Translations under genes and position numbers: made by a program
Assembly (NCBI RefSeq): GCF_024807035.1
Contig: NZ_JANUCQ010000001.1
Coordinates: 557,990-621,989 of the forward strand
Origin: Methanococcus voltae PS
Lineage (GTDB): Archaea > AGJL01 > Methanococci > Methanococcales > Methanococcaceae
DNA length: 64,000 nt
Direction: 5' to 3'
In this document: piece by piece, positions 8,742-18,487 of the stretch
Layout of the letters: each line of letters opens with the position of its first letter
Position numbering within the stretch: the stretch's first letter is position 1
Notes under the pieces: generated by a model
Database searches by the model: none
Told to the model about the DNA's origin: nothing
The model's input: the letters and a program-made list of their open reading frames with translations, nothing else

Positions 8742-9338
8742 TTACTTTTTAGCAGTTATAATGGTAATCGGGTTTCTTGCAATCATCATGTATCCTGATT
8801 TTATTTTTCTACCATATGAAACATTCATATTTATCAAATCAATCTCATAACCATAATTTTCTAAAATTTCAGCAATTTTTAAACCGGTATTTACTACAAT
8901 AGTATTCGAAACAATTGTTTTTATGCTATATTTATTAGCTATTTTCAAAATCTCCTCAATATTTTGAGTACCGCCGATAAATATCTTTAAATTTTCTGAA
9001 GGCAATGCGTTTAATTCATTTGATTCATTCGATTCTTTTAATTTTTTCAATACTTTTTCCAATTCTTCCTTCGCATCTCCAGAGATTAGCTCGCAGTTCC
9101 CAATATTAAATTTTTCCAAGTTTGCTTTTGTCGTATTAATTGCATCTTCACTGTTATCCATTGCATAAGCTTTTTTAGCGATTTTGGCCATTTCTATGGT
9201 CATCCCCCCGCTACCGCATCCGATATCTATCACACTATCACTATGTATTAAATTTAGTTTTGATAAGCTCAATGCTCTAATTTCTTCTTTTGTTATCGGT
9301 ACGCCATCATTTCTAATAAATTCGTCATCTTTAATCAA
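8742..9338 (-). CDS. cbiT: CbiT, cobalt-precorrin C15-methyltransferase (decarboxylating)
   Basis: CbiT methylates C15 and decarboxylates the C12 acetate of the corrin ring during anaerobic cobamide synthesis; methanogens need the product for the methyltransferase Mtr. The 198-residue protein begins with the family block DDEFIRNDGVPITKEEIRAL and has the SAM-binding motif VIDIGCGSGGMTIEMAK, an acidic residue after strand 2 (AMDNSEDAI), and IFIGGTQNIEEIL. Its length is that of stand-alone CbiT rather than the CbiE-CbiT fusion. A second cobamide gene, cbiP, lies at 28.5 kb, so the pathway is scattered. Confidence 0.93.
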   Translation of the reverse strand: MIKDDEFIRNDGVPITKEEIRALSLSKLNLIHSDSVIDIGCGSGGMTIEMAKIAKKAYAMDNSEDAINTTKANLEKFNIGNCELISGDAKEELEKVLKKLKESNESNELNALPSENLKIFIGGTQNIEEILKIANKYSIKTIVSNTIVVNTGLKIAEILENYGYEIDLINMNVSYGRKIKSGYMMIARNPITIITAKK

Positions 9339-9576
9339 ATTATCGCCTTATTTATTTTTTTTTAATTTTTTATACAAATTGCTTTAATATCCTTTATTTC
9401 AGACAATTATTTATATTATTTTATATTATTTTATATTAGTTTATTTTATTATATTATATCTAATTTATAGTTACATAAATAAATTTATAATCAATTTTAT
9501 TATTCATATGCAATTTACGCAAAATACAAAAATTAAAAAATACAAAAATACACAAAAAAATTTACACGGTGAAATA

Positions 9577-9933
9577 GTGTTTACTAAAATATTTGCACTA
9601 GGTTTTATAGTACCTTTAATAGCCATAGTCGTAATTTTTATATTGGAAGTTATAAGCACATATATTGGTTTAAAACTTGCTAAAATAGAATCAGAGTTTA
9701 AAGAAATTTTAAAAGTTTCATTGTACAAAGCAATATTGACTACAGTTTTAAAATTGTTACCATTCGGTAGTATTATAGCATTACTCACATCGATATTTGT
9801 AAACAAGACTTATTTCAACACCGATTGGAATAAGGGTATATTAATCGAATTACCCTTGATAATTTTACAAATAATAATACTTATATTTGGCACTTTACTT
9901 GGAATACTTTGGTTATTTGCAAGTCTTACCTAA
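9577..9933 (+). CDS. Small membrane protein, copy 1 of a tandem paralogous trio
   Basis: A 118-residue hydrophobic protein with about three predicted membrane segments (near residues 10-32, 55-75 and 90-115). Blocks shared with the two following genes are IGLKLAKIES, EILKVSLYKA, LLPFGS, and a segment of the type NKTYFNTDWNKGILIELP between the last two membrane segments. I chose GTG 9577 because GGTG at 9569-9572 is well spaced; the longer reading from 9508 would translate the leader. The leader AAAAAAATTTACACGGTGAA recurs before copy 2. The family is not one I recognise; no transport or enzyme motif is visible. Confidence 0.75.
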   Translation: MFTKIFALGFIVPLIAIVVIFILEVISTYIGLKLAKIESEFKEILKVSLYKAILTTVLKLLPFGSIIALLTSIFVNKTYFNTDWNKGILIELPLIILQIIILIFGTLLGILWLFASLT

Positions 9934-10160
9934 TTTCTTTAAGTTATCGACATACTTAATTTAAATATGGAATTAAATTATAAATTTTTAAATTATATTT
10001 TTTAAAGTTATGTAAATGCAAATGGTTCGATAGTATCAATTATTAATATAACCATAATTAAAGTATAATTATAAAAATAATTAAAATAATTAAAAAATAA
10101 CTAAAAAATAACTAAAAATAAATTCATAAATTTACGAAAAAAATTTACACGGTGAACAAA

Positions 10161-10538
10161 ATGCCCTCAAATGCAATGTTAGGACTTGGATTTTTAGGAT
10201 TTGGAGTATTTGCAATTATAATTTTTGTTTTTATAGTCGGATTAATTTTAGAACTCATAAATACTTTTATTGGTTTAAAGATTGTTAAAATAGATTCTGA
10301 ATTCATCGAAATTTTAAAAGTCTCGTCATACAAGGCAGTAACTAACACAATATTGGGTTTACTTCCTTTTGGATTTATACTCGCTTTTGTCGTAGCGATT
10401 TATATAAACAAGACGTTCTTTGATACCGATTGGAAAAATGGGTTATTAATCGAATTACCATTATTAGTATTAGGATTGGTAATTGGATTATTTTTTATGC
10501 TAATGATGATATTTTCGTTTATCGCATTTGCATATTAA
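10161..10538 (+). CDS. Small membrane protein, copy 2 of a tandem paralogous trio
   Basis: 125 residues, with the same layout as copy 1: a Gly-rich hydrophobic first segment (LGLGFLGFGVFAIIIFVFI), the conserved loop IGLKIVKIDSEFIEILKVSS, LLPFG, the INKTFFDTDW block and a final membrane segment ending FIAFAY. ATG 10161 is supported by GGTG in the leader that is identical over 20 nt to the one before copy 1. The gap after copy 1 is 227 nt of AT-rich sequence, so each copy probably has its own promoter. Function unknown; paralogy is seen directly in the sequence. Confidence 0.78.
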   Translation: MPSNAMLGLGFLGFGVFAIIIFVFIVGLILELINTFIGLKIVKIDSEFIEILKVSSYKAVTNTILGLLPFGFILAFVVAIYINKTFFDTDWKNGLLIELPLLVLGLVIGLFFMLMMIFSFIAFAY

Positions 10539-10821
10539 AAATTTTACCCTATTACCTTGTATTTTTAGAAAAACTAGATATACTAATTTTTTTATGTGGT
10601 ATTATGAAAAAGTATATAATTTATGATACAATATATTATAAAATTGGTACATATTATATTTTTAGAAAACTTATTTACTAATTATTATTTATTGGGCAAT
10701 TGAATTTAATTTATTGACGCATATTTCAATATAAGTTTGATATACCGATATAATCAATATATCAGAATAAATATATCAGTATGATATAATATACATTATT
10801 ATATTGTTGTTTGGTGAAATT

Positions 10822-11205
10822 GTGAATACTTTTGAGATTATTGCAGGTCTTTCGGCAGTTTTTATAATCATTATATTTTTAATTGGTTTAATATTGCAGA
10901 TTGTACTTACATATTTGGGTGTAAAACTTGCTAAAATAGACACTAATTTAGCAAATATAACTAAAGTATCTCTTATTAAATACATTATTGGAATTATAAT
11001 CTCTTACGTTCCTTTGGGGATTTTTATTAGCTATATAGTTTCAGTATATATTAATAAGAGGTACTTCAATACAAGCTGGAAAAAAGGTTTAATTGTGGAA
11101 TTGCCATCTTTGATTTTGGGTGTTATAATAATAATTTTGGCAATAATCGCGTTAGTTTACAGCGGTCAAGACATTTATTCGGCAACTATGGAATTACTTT
11201 ATTAA
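10822..11205 (+). CDS. Small membrane protein, copy 3 of a tandem paralogous trio
   Basis: 127 residues with the trio's architecture: first membrane segment IIIFLIGLILQIVLTYLGV, cytoplasm-like loop VKLAKIDTNLANITKVSLIK, the INKRYFNTSWKKGLIVELP block, and a last membrane segment. It is the most divergent copy (PLGIF where the others have LPFG; INKRYF for INKTYF). GTG 10822 lies behind GGTG at 10813-10816; its leader is not the conserved one of copies 1 and 2. T-rich sequence after the stop (11217-11233) may terminate transcription. Function unknown. Confidence 0.75.
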   Translation: MNTFEIIAGLSAVFIIIIFLIGLILQIVLTYLGVKLAKIDTNLANITKVSLIKYIIGIIISYVPLGIFISYIVSVYINKRYFNTSWKKGLIVELPSLILGVIIIILAIIALVYSGQDIYSATMELLY

Positions 11206-11499
11206 ATTATTCTACTAATTTTCTACTTTTTTTAAGTATTAATCCAATTTTTTAATTCATGATTATATATATTAGTCTCCTTATTATTCTAATTAATAAA
11301 ATATATATACTATACAACCTATCTATAAACTGAATAAATTTACAAAAAATAAATAAATTTAGATTTACAAGTATATGGTAAACCATAAAATGAATTGAAT
11401 AGATTAAATAAATTAAATAAATTTAAACAGTTTTATGAACTTATATCCATTTGCAAATAGAATTAATTACAAAATAATATATAATTCAATATCGATATA
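11206..11499. other. AT-rich spacer after the membrane-protein trio
   Basis: Low-complexity A/T sequence with a T-rich tract near 11217-11233 (possible terminator for copy 3) and AAATAAATTTA-type repeats near 11340-11430. I see no gene here. From 11642 to 11950, after the structured island, the sequence is again plain AT-rich and should contain the radA promoter. Confidence 0.4.
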
Positions 11500-11641
11500 T
11501 GAGATTGGTATTACAATATCTGCCCAACTGCCTTTGAATAAATCCTGGGATTTATAGCTTGTCAACTACGTTGCCAATGGGCGAACGGCTGTAACAACTC
11601 TCTTCGAGAGTTTAAACCAATGAGATTTAGTATTACAATAT
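11500..11641 (+). ncRNA. Candidate structured RNA island flanked by direct repeats
   Basis: Within a 750-nt AT-rich gap, positions 11521-11610 are about 47% G+C by hand count. Hairpins visible on the + strand: an outer stem ATTGGT (11504-11509) with ACCAAT (11616-11621); GCCCA (11522-11526) with TGGGC (11578-11582); AAATC-CTGG-GATTT; TTG-T-CAAC-TAC-GTTG-C-CAA; and AACTCTC-TTC-GAGAGTT. A TATA-like element lies near 11476-11484, about 25 nt before the outer stem. Imperfect direct repeats (TGAGATT plus GTATTACAATAT) flank the fold at 11500-11519 and 11621-11641. I cannot match it to tRNA, 5S, SRP or RNase P RNA. Strand and function are inferred. Confidence 0.5.
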
Positions 11642-11959
11642 TGGTGTTGGATATATTATATATTATTTAAAAAAACTTATACACATTCGAAATAGTGATA
11701 TTACAAATTAATAGTTAATATACTATAATACAAATAATAAATTTAATGTGTATCGAAAAGAGCAATTACTAAATTAAAAACGATTAATGATAATAAAATA
11801 ACAGAATAAAAAATAATAGAATAAAAAAATAATTATTAATGACGTTTATTTTAGTAATAATTAATGGATATCGTTCTATTTTTAAAACCTATTAAATACT
11901 TTGAATATAATGAATACACAAATTATCAATATATTACAAGTTAAACTAAAGGTGAGTTT

Positions 11960-12928
11960 ATGAGTGATAATTTAACTGATTTGCCAGGAGTAGGTCCTTC
12001 AACCGCTGAAAAATTAGTAGAAGCTGGTTACATAGACTTTATGAAAATAGCTACTGCAACAGTAGGGGAGTTAACCGATATTGAAGGCATAAGTGAAAAA
12101 GCAGCCGCTAAAATGATTATGGGTGCAAGAGATTTATGTGATTTGGGTTTTAAAAGTGGTATTGACTTATTGAAACAAAGAAGTACAGTATGGAAGCTAT
12201 CAACAAGTAGCAGTGAATTAGACAGCGTATTGGGTGGCGGATTAGAAAGCCAGTCAGTAACTGAATTCGCAGGTGTTTTTGGTAGTGGTAAAACCCAGAT
12301 TATGCACCAAAGTTGTGTAAATTTACAAAACCCAGAATTTTTATTCTACGACGAAGAGGCAGTATCTAAAGGGGAAGTAGCACAACCAAAAGCTGTTTAC
12401 ATCGATACGGAAGGTACATTCAGACCTGAAAGAATTATGCAAATGGCAGAGCACGCAGGAATTGATGGTCAAACAGTTTTAGACAATACATTCGTTGCAA
12501 GAGCTTATAACTCAGATATGCAAATGTTATTCGCTGAAAAGATAGAAGACCTTATACAAGAAGGAAACAACATTAAATTAGTTGTAATTGACTCTTTAAC
12601 CAGTACTTTCAGAAATGAATACACTGGTAGAGGAAAATTAGCTGAGAGACAACAGAAATTAGGTAGGCACATGGCTACATTAAACAAGTTAGCAGACCTT
12701 TTTAACTGTGTTGTACTCGTTACAAACCAGGTTTCAGCAAAACCGGACGCATTCTTTGGTATGGCAGAACAAGCAATCGGTGGTCACATTGTAGGTCACG
12801 CAGCTACCTTCAGATTCTTTGTTAGAAAAGGAAAAGGCGACAAGAGAGTTGCTAAATTATACGACTCACCACACTTGCCAGATGCAGAGGCAATCTTTAG
12901 AATTACTGAAAAAGGTATTCAAGATTAA
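11960..12928 (+). CDS. radA: RadA recombinase
   Basis: RadA is the archaeal RecA/Rad51 homologue: an ATP-dependent filament on single-stranded DNA that carries out homology search and strand exchange. The 322-residue protein has the helix-hairpin-helix N-terminal domain ([17 protein letters not shown] and [13 protein letters not shown]), a linker, and the ATPase core with Walker A GVFGSGKT (residues 105-112), the EG motif [12 protein letters not shown], Walker B KLVVIDSL, and the L2-side segment [12 protein letters not shown]. Length and sequence match the M. voltae RadA known from crystal structures, which is the best species marker in the window. The start has GGTG 5 nt upstream. Confidence 0.99.
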   Translation: MSDNLTDLPGVGPSTAEKLVEAGYIDFMKIATATVGELTDIEGISEKAAAKMIMGARDLCDLGFKSGIDLLKQRSTVWKLSTSSSELDSVLGGGLESQSVTEFAGVFGSGKTQIMHQSCVNLQNPEFLFYDEEAVSKGEVAQPKAVYIDTEGTFRPERIMQMAEHAGIDGQTVLDNTFVARAYNSDMQMLFAEKIEDLIQEGNNIKLVVIDSLTSTFRNEYTGRGKLAERQQKLGRHMATLNKLADLFNCVVLVTNQVSAKPDAFFGMAEQAIGGHIVGHAATFRFFVRKGKGDKRVAKLYDSPHLPDAEAIFRITEKGIQD

Positions 12929-13096
12929 TTAAAAAATAAGCTAATAGTAAAATTAAAACTAAAGCTATGAATTAAAAATTTAAAAAAAGTTAAAAATAAA
13001 AAATAAAAAATTAATTTATTTTTTATTACATTTTATTATTTTATTACATTATCATACTATATTTTATTTTACTATATTTTATTATATTTTATTTTA

Positions 13097-14320
13097 TTAC
13101 TCTATTTTTGAAAATATTTCATCCAATGAATTTATTAAGCTGTCTATATGCTCTTTTTCAACTATTAAAGGTGGTACAAACCTTAAAACGGTATCTGAGG
13201 TACAGTTTATTAAGTATCCTTTTTCAAGCATTTTAGGTACAAATTCTGAGCCGTTAATTGTTAATTGAATTCCTAACATAAGTCCAAGTCCTCTAACTTC
13301 GGTAATGAACTCGTACTTGTCTTTTAACTCATTTAATTTACTTTTAAAGTACGCACCTATTTCAGAAGTATGCTCAAGCTGATTTTCGAGTAATTCCAAA
13401 GTTTTTAATGACGTAGCGCAAGCCATAGGGTTGCCACCAAATGTGGTACCGTGACTTCCAGGTTGGAAAGCTTCTGCAACTTCTTTTTTAGCAACAATGG
13501 CACCAATTGGGAAACCATTTCCAAGAGCTTTGGCGAGTGTTACAATGTCTGGCACTACTTCGTAGTTTTCGTATGCAAACATTTTTCCAGTTCTTCCCAT
13601 ACCGCACTGAACTTCATCAAATATCAATATAATATCGAGTTCATCACAAATTTTTCTAACTTCTTTTAAGTATTCTTTATCAACTGGGTAAATACCACCT
13701 TCCCCTTGAACTGGTTCGATGATTATAGCGGATGTATGTTCTGAAACCATTTCTTTAAGTGCTTCTATATCATTAAAAGGAGCATATCTAAAACCTGTTG
13801 GTAATGGTTCAAATCCCTCCTGGTATTTTGGTTTAGGGGTAGCAGTAATTGTCGTTAATGTTCTACCGTGGAATGAGTGTTCCATAGAGATAACTTCTCC
13901 GCTTTTAATAAATCCTTTTTTGCTACTGATTTGCTTACCATATTTACGAGCAAGCTTTATTGCAGCTTCATTTGCTTCTGCACCACTGTTGCAAAAGAAA
14001 GACTTGCCCAACCCACTCAATTCAACAAGTTTTTTACCTAGTTCAACTTGTGGGATATTATAGTAAATGTTTGAAATATGCATCAAGTTGTCGATTTGCG
14101 ATTTTAGGGCTTCAACAATTTCAGGATGACAATGTCCCATATTATTAACTGCAATACCTGCCAAAAAGTCAAGGTATTCATTCCCATCAACGTCATAAAC
14201 TTTCATACCTTCCCCTTTTGTAATTACAATAGGTAATCGTCCATAGGTATGAATTATATTTTCACTTTCGTCATTAATTATTTTTTGAGTCCTTTCTGAT
14301 AATCTTTCTAAATTCGGCAT
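13097..14320 (-). CDS. argD: ArgD, acetylornithine aminotransferase (class III PLP enzyme)
   Basis: ArgD transfers the amino group between glutamate and N-acetylglutamate semialdehyde in arginine synthesis, and in some prokaryotes acts in the lysine pathway too. The product (407 residues) has the class III features: LAGIAVNNMGHCHPEI, GKSFFCNSGAEANEAAIKLAR, HSFHGRT, IIEPVQGEGGIYP, FDEVQCGMGRTGK, and the PLP-lysine segment TLAKALGNGFPIGA, then GTTFGGNPMACA. I chose ATG 14320 because GAGGAAAATT precedes it; an ATG four codons upstream has no site. It converges with radA across an AT-rich gap. Other omega-aminotransferase roles cannot be excluded. Confidence 0.9.
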   Translation of the reverse strand: MPNLERLSERTQKIINDESENIIHTYGRLPIVITKGEGMKVYDVDGNEYLDFLAGIAVNNMGHCHPEIVEALKSQIDNLMHISNIYYNIPQVELGKKLVELSGLGKSFFCNSGAEANEAAIKLARKYGKQISSKKGFIKSGEVISMEHSFHGRTLTTITATPKPKYQEGFEPLPTGFRYAPFNDIEALKEMVSEHTSAIIIEPVQGEGGIYPVDKEYLKEVRKICDELDIILIFDEVQCGMGRTGKMFAYENYEVVPDIVTLAKALGNGFPIGAIVAKKEVAEAFQPGSHGTTFGGNPMACATSLKTLELLENQLEHTSEIGAYFKSKLNELKDKYEFITEVRGLGLMLGIQLTINGSEFVPKMLEKGYLINCTSDTVLRFVPPLIVEKEHIDSLINSLDEIFSKIE

Positions 14321-14588
14321 AATTTTCCTCATGATTAATTTATTTATTTAACTAAGTTAACTACATTAACTAATTTACTTAATTTAAATAATTAGTTAAG
14401 TTAACCATTATTAATTTTATTTTTTGTTGTTATTTTCCTTATTAAGAATATAACATATTATAATAACTTAATTAGATATTTAAATCCTACGATTATCACA
14501 ATTAATTTTCGTATATAATCTTTATATATTATTCTTACCAATATTTAATTTACAATATAATTGAGTCATAGGATTTGAGGATGATATT

Positions 14589-15107
14589 TTGGATGCTTAT
14601 TCACTATTATTTTTAAAATGTACGGAATACGAAGTTTACAAGGACGAACAGAAAGTCCCACTCTGGCAAATTACAAAAGAGGATGTAATGACCAAAAAAA
14701 TAAATTTTGACTTACCCTGGTCAAGTATCCAAGATTTGGCAATCTCGTTATTTGACATACTTAAGGACCAAAGAAGAAATCCTGATTTATTATATATAAA
14801 TCTCGAAGAAATCCTGGTGGGTATAGCTTTCTTAAAATCTGAAAGTTCGGGAGCTTCCTTAATATCTAGTCAAGATATGGCAACTATAGCTTGCATTGAC
14901 CATTTAAATGATTTACTATCTGCTAGAATCTCGAAAATATGTGCACATCACGCCCCTACAAGAATACCTGAAACAGCGTGTTTTTTCGAGAAATTAGCGT
15001 TCGGTTTTCCTCAAAAAAAAGATGTAAAGATTACCATTAGCCCTGAATTAAATAATCTTATTCAAAAACTTAGGAATTGTGATTTTGAAAGTGAACTAAT
15101 AAAATAA
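14589..15107 (+). CDS. Protein of unknown function upstream of mcm
   Basis: I do not recognise this 172-residue protein. It looks soluble and mixed alpha/beta, with an acidic N-terminal half (IKDEDVM-like stretch around residues 25-35), a central helical region with several Ser/Ala residues (SESSGASLISSQDMATIAC), a distinctive CAHHAPTRIPETACFFEKLAFGF segment with two His and two Cys that could bind metal, and a C-terminal helix. The start is TTG 14589 behind GAGGATGAT. It lies 168 nt upstream of an MCM helicase on the same strand. In Pyrococcus a GINS gene sits beside mcm, but I see no GINS motif here. Confidence 0.7.
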   Translation: MDAYSLLFLKCTEYEVYKDEQKVPLWQITKEDVMTKKINFDLPWSSIQDLAISLFDILKDQRRNPDLLYINLEEILVGIAFLKSESSGASLISSQDMATIACIDHLNDLLSARISKICAHHAPTRIPETACFFEKLAFGFPQKKDVKITISPELNNLIQKLRNCDFESELIK

Positions 15108-15275
15108 TAATTATTAATTAATATCTTAAATTTATTAACTTATTAACATATTACTATATTAAAATATTAACTTATTAACGTATTACCATATTAAAATATT
15201 AACGTATTACTTTATTAAAATTCAATTAAATATTTTAATTTTAATTTAAAAACATCTCATTGCAGTGATAATAAT

Positions 15276-17426
15276 ATGTACAATATTGAATTAGACTTTG
15301 ATGAAGAATACTTCGTAAATACGTACGGTTCTAAGATTAAAAAATTTATAAAAGACGAACTAGCAATAAATACGGTTCGAGACAACGTTTTTGAATTTGA
15401 TATAAAAAAGTTTATGCACGAAAATATCGAAGCCTGTGATATTACAGACCACTTATACGAAAATCCAAAATTGTCTGAAGATACAATATTCCAAATTTTC
15501 AAAGAAGCCTATTTAGAACTTTTTTCTACAAACGAATCAAAAAACTTAGAAAAGGAACTCGAAAAAATACAAATAGCATTCAAAAATCCCGTAGGCTGTG
15601 ATAGGAAAATAGACGAAATAACGTCCTCCGAAATTAATAACTTGGTTAAATTCGAGGGTGACATTACATCTTCGGGTAAGGTAGGCGCACTTTTGAAAAA
15701 GGCATGTTTTGTATGCCCAAGTTGTGGAAATATTCAGTATAAAACAGTTAGGGACTACTTTATGCCCTTAAAAATGTACTGTAGGAATCAGAATTGTGGA
15801 ACCGAAATGAAACTTGACCATGATAGTTCTACTTATACGAATATCCAAGAATTAGAAGTCCAACAGCCAATTGATTTAATGAAAAATCCTGACGACCCAC
15901 CAATGAGTATAAAAACTTTCCTGGAAAATTCAAACGGAATTTATTCAGGTAGGGTCGATGTAGTAGGAACAATAATGAAGAGGCAAGTAAAACCTAATGC
16001 ACCAGTTTATGAGATGTATGTAAGAAGTAATTCCGCTCATTTAAATGAGAACTTTCAGAAAATAGAGGTTAGGGACATAATAAGAGATGGAGAAAAAGTA
16101 GAGTTGCTTAAGGAGTTGGGTAAAAACAAAAATATCATTGATATACTTTCACAATTCTTAATACCTCAAATTAAGGGACATGATTTAGTAAAGAAGGCAA
16201 TTTTATTGCAACAAGTTAAAGGTTGTATTAAATATTTGCCCGATGGTTCAGGATTAAGGAATGATAGCCACATTTTATTAATTACTGACCCAGGTATTGG
16301 TAAATCTACAATGTTACGAAGAATAGCGGAACTGTTCCCACAAAACGGTTATGCTTCAGTTACTACAGCAACCGGTGGTGGTTTAACTGCAAACGTTGTA
16401 AGGGAATCTACAGAAATCGGTGATGGTTGGGTAGTTAAACCAGGTGTTTTTGTCAAAGCTAACCAAGGTACGGCTTGTATAGATGAATTAACAGTTGATA
16501 AAAACGTTATGAAATTTATATTGGAAGCGATGGAGAGTCAAACAATACACATTAATAAAGGGGGTATAAATGTTAAATTGCCTGCGAAATGTGCAGTTTT
16601 GGCAGCTTGTAACCCTAAATACGGTAGATTCGATAGAAATTTGGGTGTAGTGGAACAGTTAAATATGCCCCAGCCTTTATTGAGCAGATTTGATTTAATA
16701 TTCCCTTTAAAAGATAATCCCGATAGAAAAAGAGACGCAGAGATTGCAGACCACATTTTAAGTACACACTATGAGAGTGCCACAAAACAGTACGACGTAT
16801 TAGCAGATTTAAATGTTGGTGGAATAACTGTGGATGATGAGCTTTTAAAGAATTACATCATATTTGCGAGGACTTGTGCTTATATAGACGACAATAAGAA
16901 CTTGTATTTACGAGAAACTGATTCAAAGCTTTTAAAAACTCCAAGTTTGAACAAAAATTCTATGAAAATGATTAAGGATTTCTATGTAGATATGCGTAAA
17001 CACGGCGAAGGCAATAATCCAATACCTATAACCGCAAGACAGCTCGAAGCAGTCGTTAGGATATCCGAAATGCACGCAAAAGCTAGATTATCCGATAAAG
17101 TAAACGAAAAGGACACTAAAGTTGCAATCGATATAATTGAAGAATGTTTAAAACAAGTAGCCTTTGACCCCGAAACAGGCACCTTTGATATAGATAAAGG
17201 TATGGGTAAGATTCCAAAATCTAAGATGGATAAAATGAACACTGTTATGGACATAATAAGAGAATTATCCGCAGTAAGTGAAAATAAACTTGCTAACAAA
17301 GATGATATTATCGATAGGGCAGAAGAATTCCATATTAAAGAAATTGAAGTCGAAGATTTATTGGAAAAATTATCTAAAAATGCAGAAGTGTTTTCACCTA
17401 AATTTGGGAAGTATAGGCTTATCTAA
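15276..17426 (+). CDS. mcm: MCM-family replicative helicase (one of probably several paralogues)
   Basis: MCM hexamers unwind DNA at archaeal replication forks. The 716-residue protein has the N-terminal helical and OB regions, a zinc site (CPSCG near residue 147, then C-x4-C in CRNQNCG near 170), the AAA+ core with Walker A DPGIGKST (338-345), Walker B-like ACIDEL (about 400), sensor NPKYGR and arginine finger LLSRFD (about 470), and a C-terminal winged-helix region. Two deviations from the usual MCM consensus are visible: GIGKS rather than GxAKS in Walker A, and DELTVDK rather than DELDKM. Methanococcus species carry several mcm genes, so this may not be the main replicative copy. Confidence 0.93.
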   Translation: MYNIELDFDEEYFVNTYGSKIKKFIKDELAINTVRDNVFEFDIKKFMHENIEACDITDHLYENPKLSEDTIFQIFKEAYLELFSTNESKNLEKELEKIQIAFKNPVGCDRKIDEITSSEINNLVKFEGDITSSGKVGALLKKACFVCPSCGNIQYKTVRDYFMPLKMYCRNQNCGTEMKLDHDSSTYTNIQELEVQQPIDLMKNPDDPPMSIKTFLENSNGIYSGRVDVVGTIMKRQVKPNAPVYEMYVRSNSAHLNENFQKIEVRDIIRDGEKVELLKELGKNKNIIDILSQFLIPQIKGHDLVKKAILLQQVKGCIKYLPDGSGLRNDSHILLITDPGIGKSTMLRRIAELFPQNGYASVTTATGGGLTANVVRESTEIGDGWVVKPGVFVKANQGTACIDELTVDKNVMKFILEAMESQTIHINKGGINVKLPAKCAVLAACNPKYGRFDRNLGVVEQLNMPQPLLSRFDLIFPLKDNPDRKRDAEIADHILSTHYESATKQYDVLADLNVGGITVDDELLKNYIIFARTCAYIDDNKNLYLRETDSKLLKTPSLNKNSMKMIKDFYVDMRKHGEGNNPIPITARQLEAVVRISEMHAKARLSDKVNEKDTKVAIDIIEECLKQVAFDPETGTFDIDKGMGKIPKSKMDKMNTVMDIIRELSAVSENKLANKDDIIDRAEEFHIKEIEVEDLLEKLSKNAEVFSPKFGKYRLI

Positions 17427-17725
17427 CGTGATAAAACACATCCCTATACTTTTAATTTATTTTTTTCGAATATAATTTTATTTTTATAATATTATAAAAC
17501 CATTCTTTTAGTATTTTACAATATTTCCATATTATTTTAAGTTTTACTATTCTACTTTATTTTATTTGTGGTAAAGTTATTTATATTATAATATACAATA
17601 ATAATCATAAATTATTATAGATTACTTTATAAACATTAAACTTAACTTTAAATATATTTTTATCAGCATATTATCAAATCATAATACTAAATTAAAATGG
17701 CATAGAAAAAATAGGAGGTATTGAC

Positions 17726-18331
17726 ATGAACAATATAAAAGTAAAAATAAGCTTTATTTTGGGTTTAATTTTATTATTAGGCATTGGAACTTCATTTGCC
17801 GAGGCAAATCCTACAGTTACCTCAGATAATGCTCAATCAAGTGAATTAAATGAAGTAAATGATTTTAACGTAGAATTAATTCCCAATGCTGATTTAAACA
17901 ATATAAGTGTTGGGCAAACCTTTGATATAACCGTTAAGTATACTCAAGATATTGAAGATTTAGCAGGCTTAGAAACAAGTTTAGAATTACCTAATAGTTT
18001 AGAAATAGTTTCAATTAAAGGAAATGACCATTTAAAAGAGTTGGCAACAGAGCAATTCTATAAATTAAAGAAAAATGACAATATAATAATTAATTCTTTC
18101 GTCGTTTTCGATGGAACAATTGACGATAAAGCAAATTTATACACTGTAACAGTTAAAGCTACATCGCCTGGAGATTACTATTCGCTTTTAAAATATGAAT
18201 ATTCAAACAGTAAAGGTGATTCAACACCTAAAGAATATTTAAAAAGCCAAATGGTAATTAAAGGGGAAGAAAAAAATGATAAAGGATTTTTTGATTCAAT
18301 AATTGACATGATATTGAGTATTTTTAAATAA
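17726..18331 (+). CDS. Secreted protein with cohesin-like domain
   Basis: A 201-residue protein with an N-terminal signal peptide (about 1-26, ending SFAEA) and one beta-rich domain from about residue 45 to 170. The motif series is that of cohesin/type III carbohydrate-binding folds: VGQTFDITVKYT, LAGLETSLELP, LEIVSIKG, LYTVTVKATSPG. The end, FFDSIIDMILSIFK, is an amphipathic or membrane-associating helix. The start is fixed by AGGAGGT before ATG. It is the first of three same-strand genes for surface proteins, which suggests an operon. No dockerin is recognised nearby, so the partner is unknown. Confidence 0.8.
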   Translation: MNNIKVKISFILGLILLLGIGTSFAEANPTVTSDNAQSSELNEVNDFNVELIPNADLNNISVGQTFDITVKYTQDIEDLAGLETSLELPNSLEIVSIKGNDHLKELATEQFYKLKKNDNIIINSFVVFDGTIDDKANLYTVTVKATSPGDYYSLLKYEYSNSKGDSTPKEYLKSQMVIKGEEKNDKGFFDSIIDMILSIFK

Positions 18332-18487
18332 CTGGGTTTAATATCTTTTAAATCTTAATTTAAATTAAAATTAAACCTTTTAAACAATTTTTTAAAATAA
18401 TGAGTAATAAACTCAAATAACCCTTTAATAAAAGAATTATTTTGTAATTGGTTTATAATTATTTTTTTAACTTTCGGATGGTTTATT

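Noticed and set aside
10430-10681. 83-codon frame overlapping the second membrane-protein copy
   Set aside because: It runs out of frame over the end of a well-supported gene and has no ribosome-binding site.
14589-15107. GINS subunit next to mcm
   Set aside because: Only gene position suggests it; I see no GINS A/B-domain motif in the protein.
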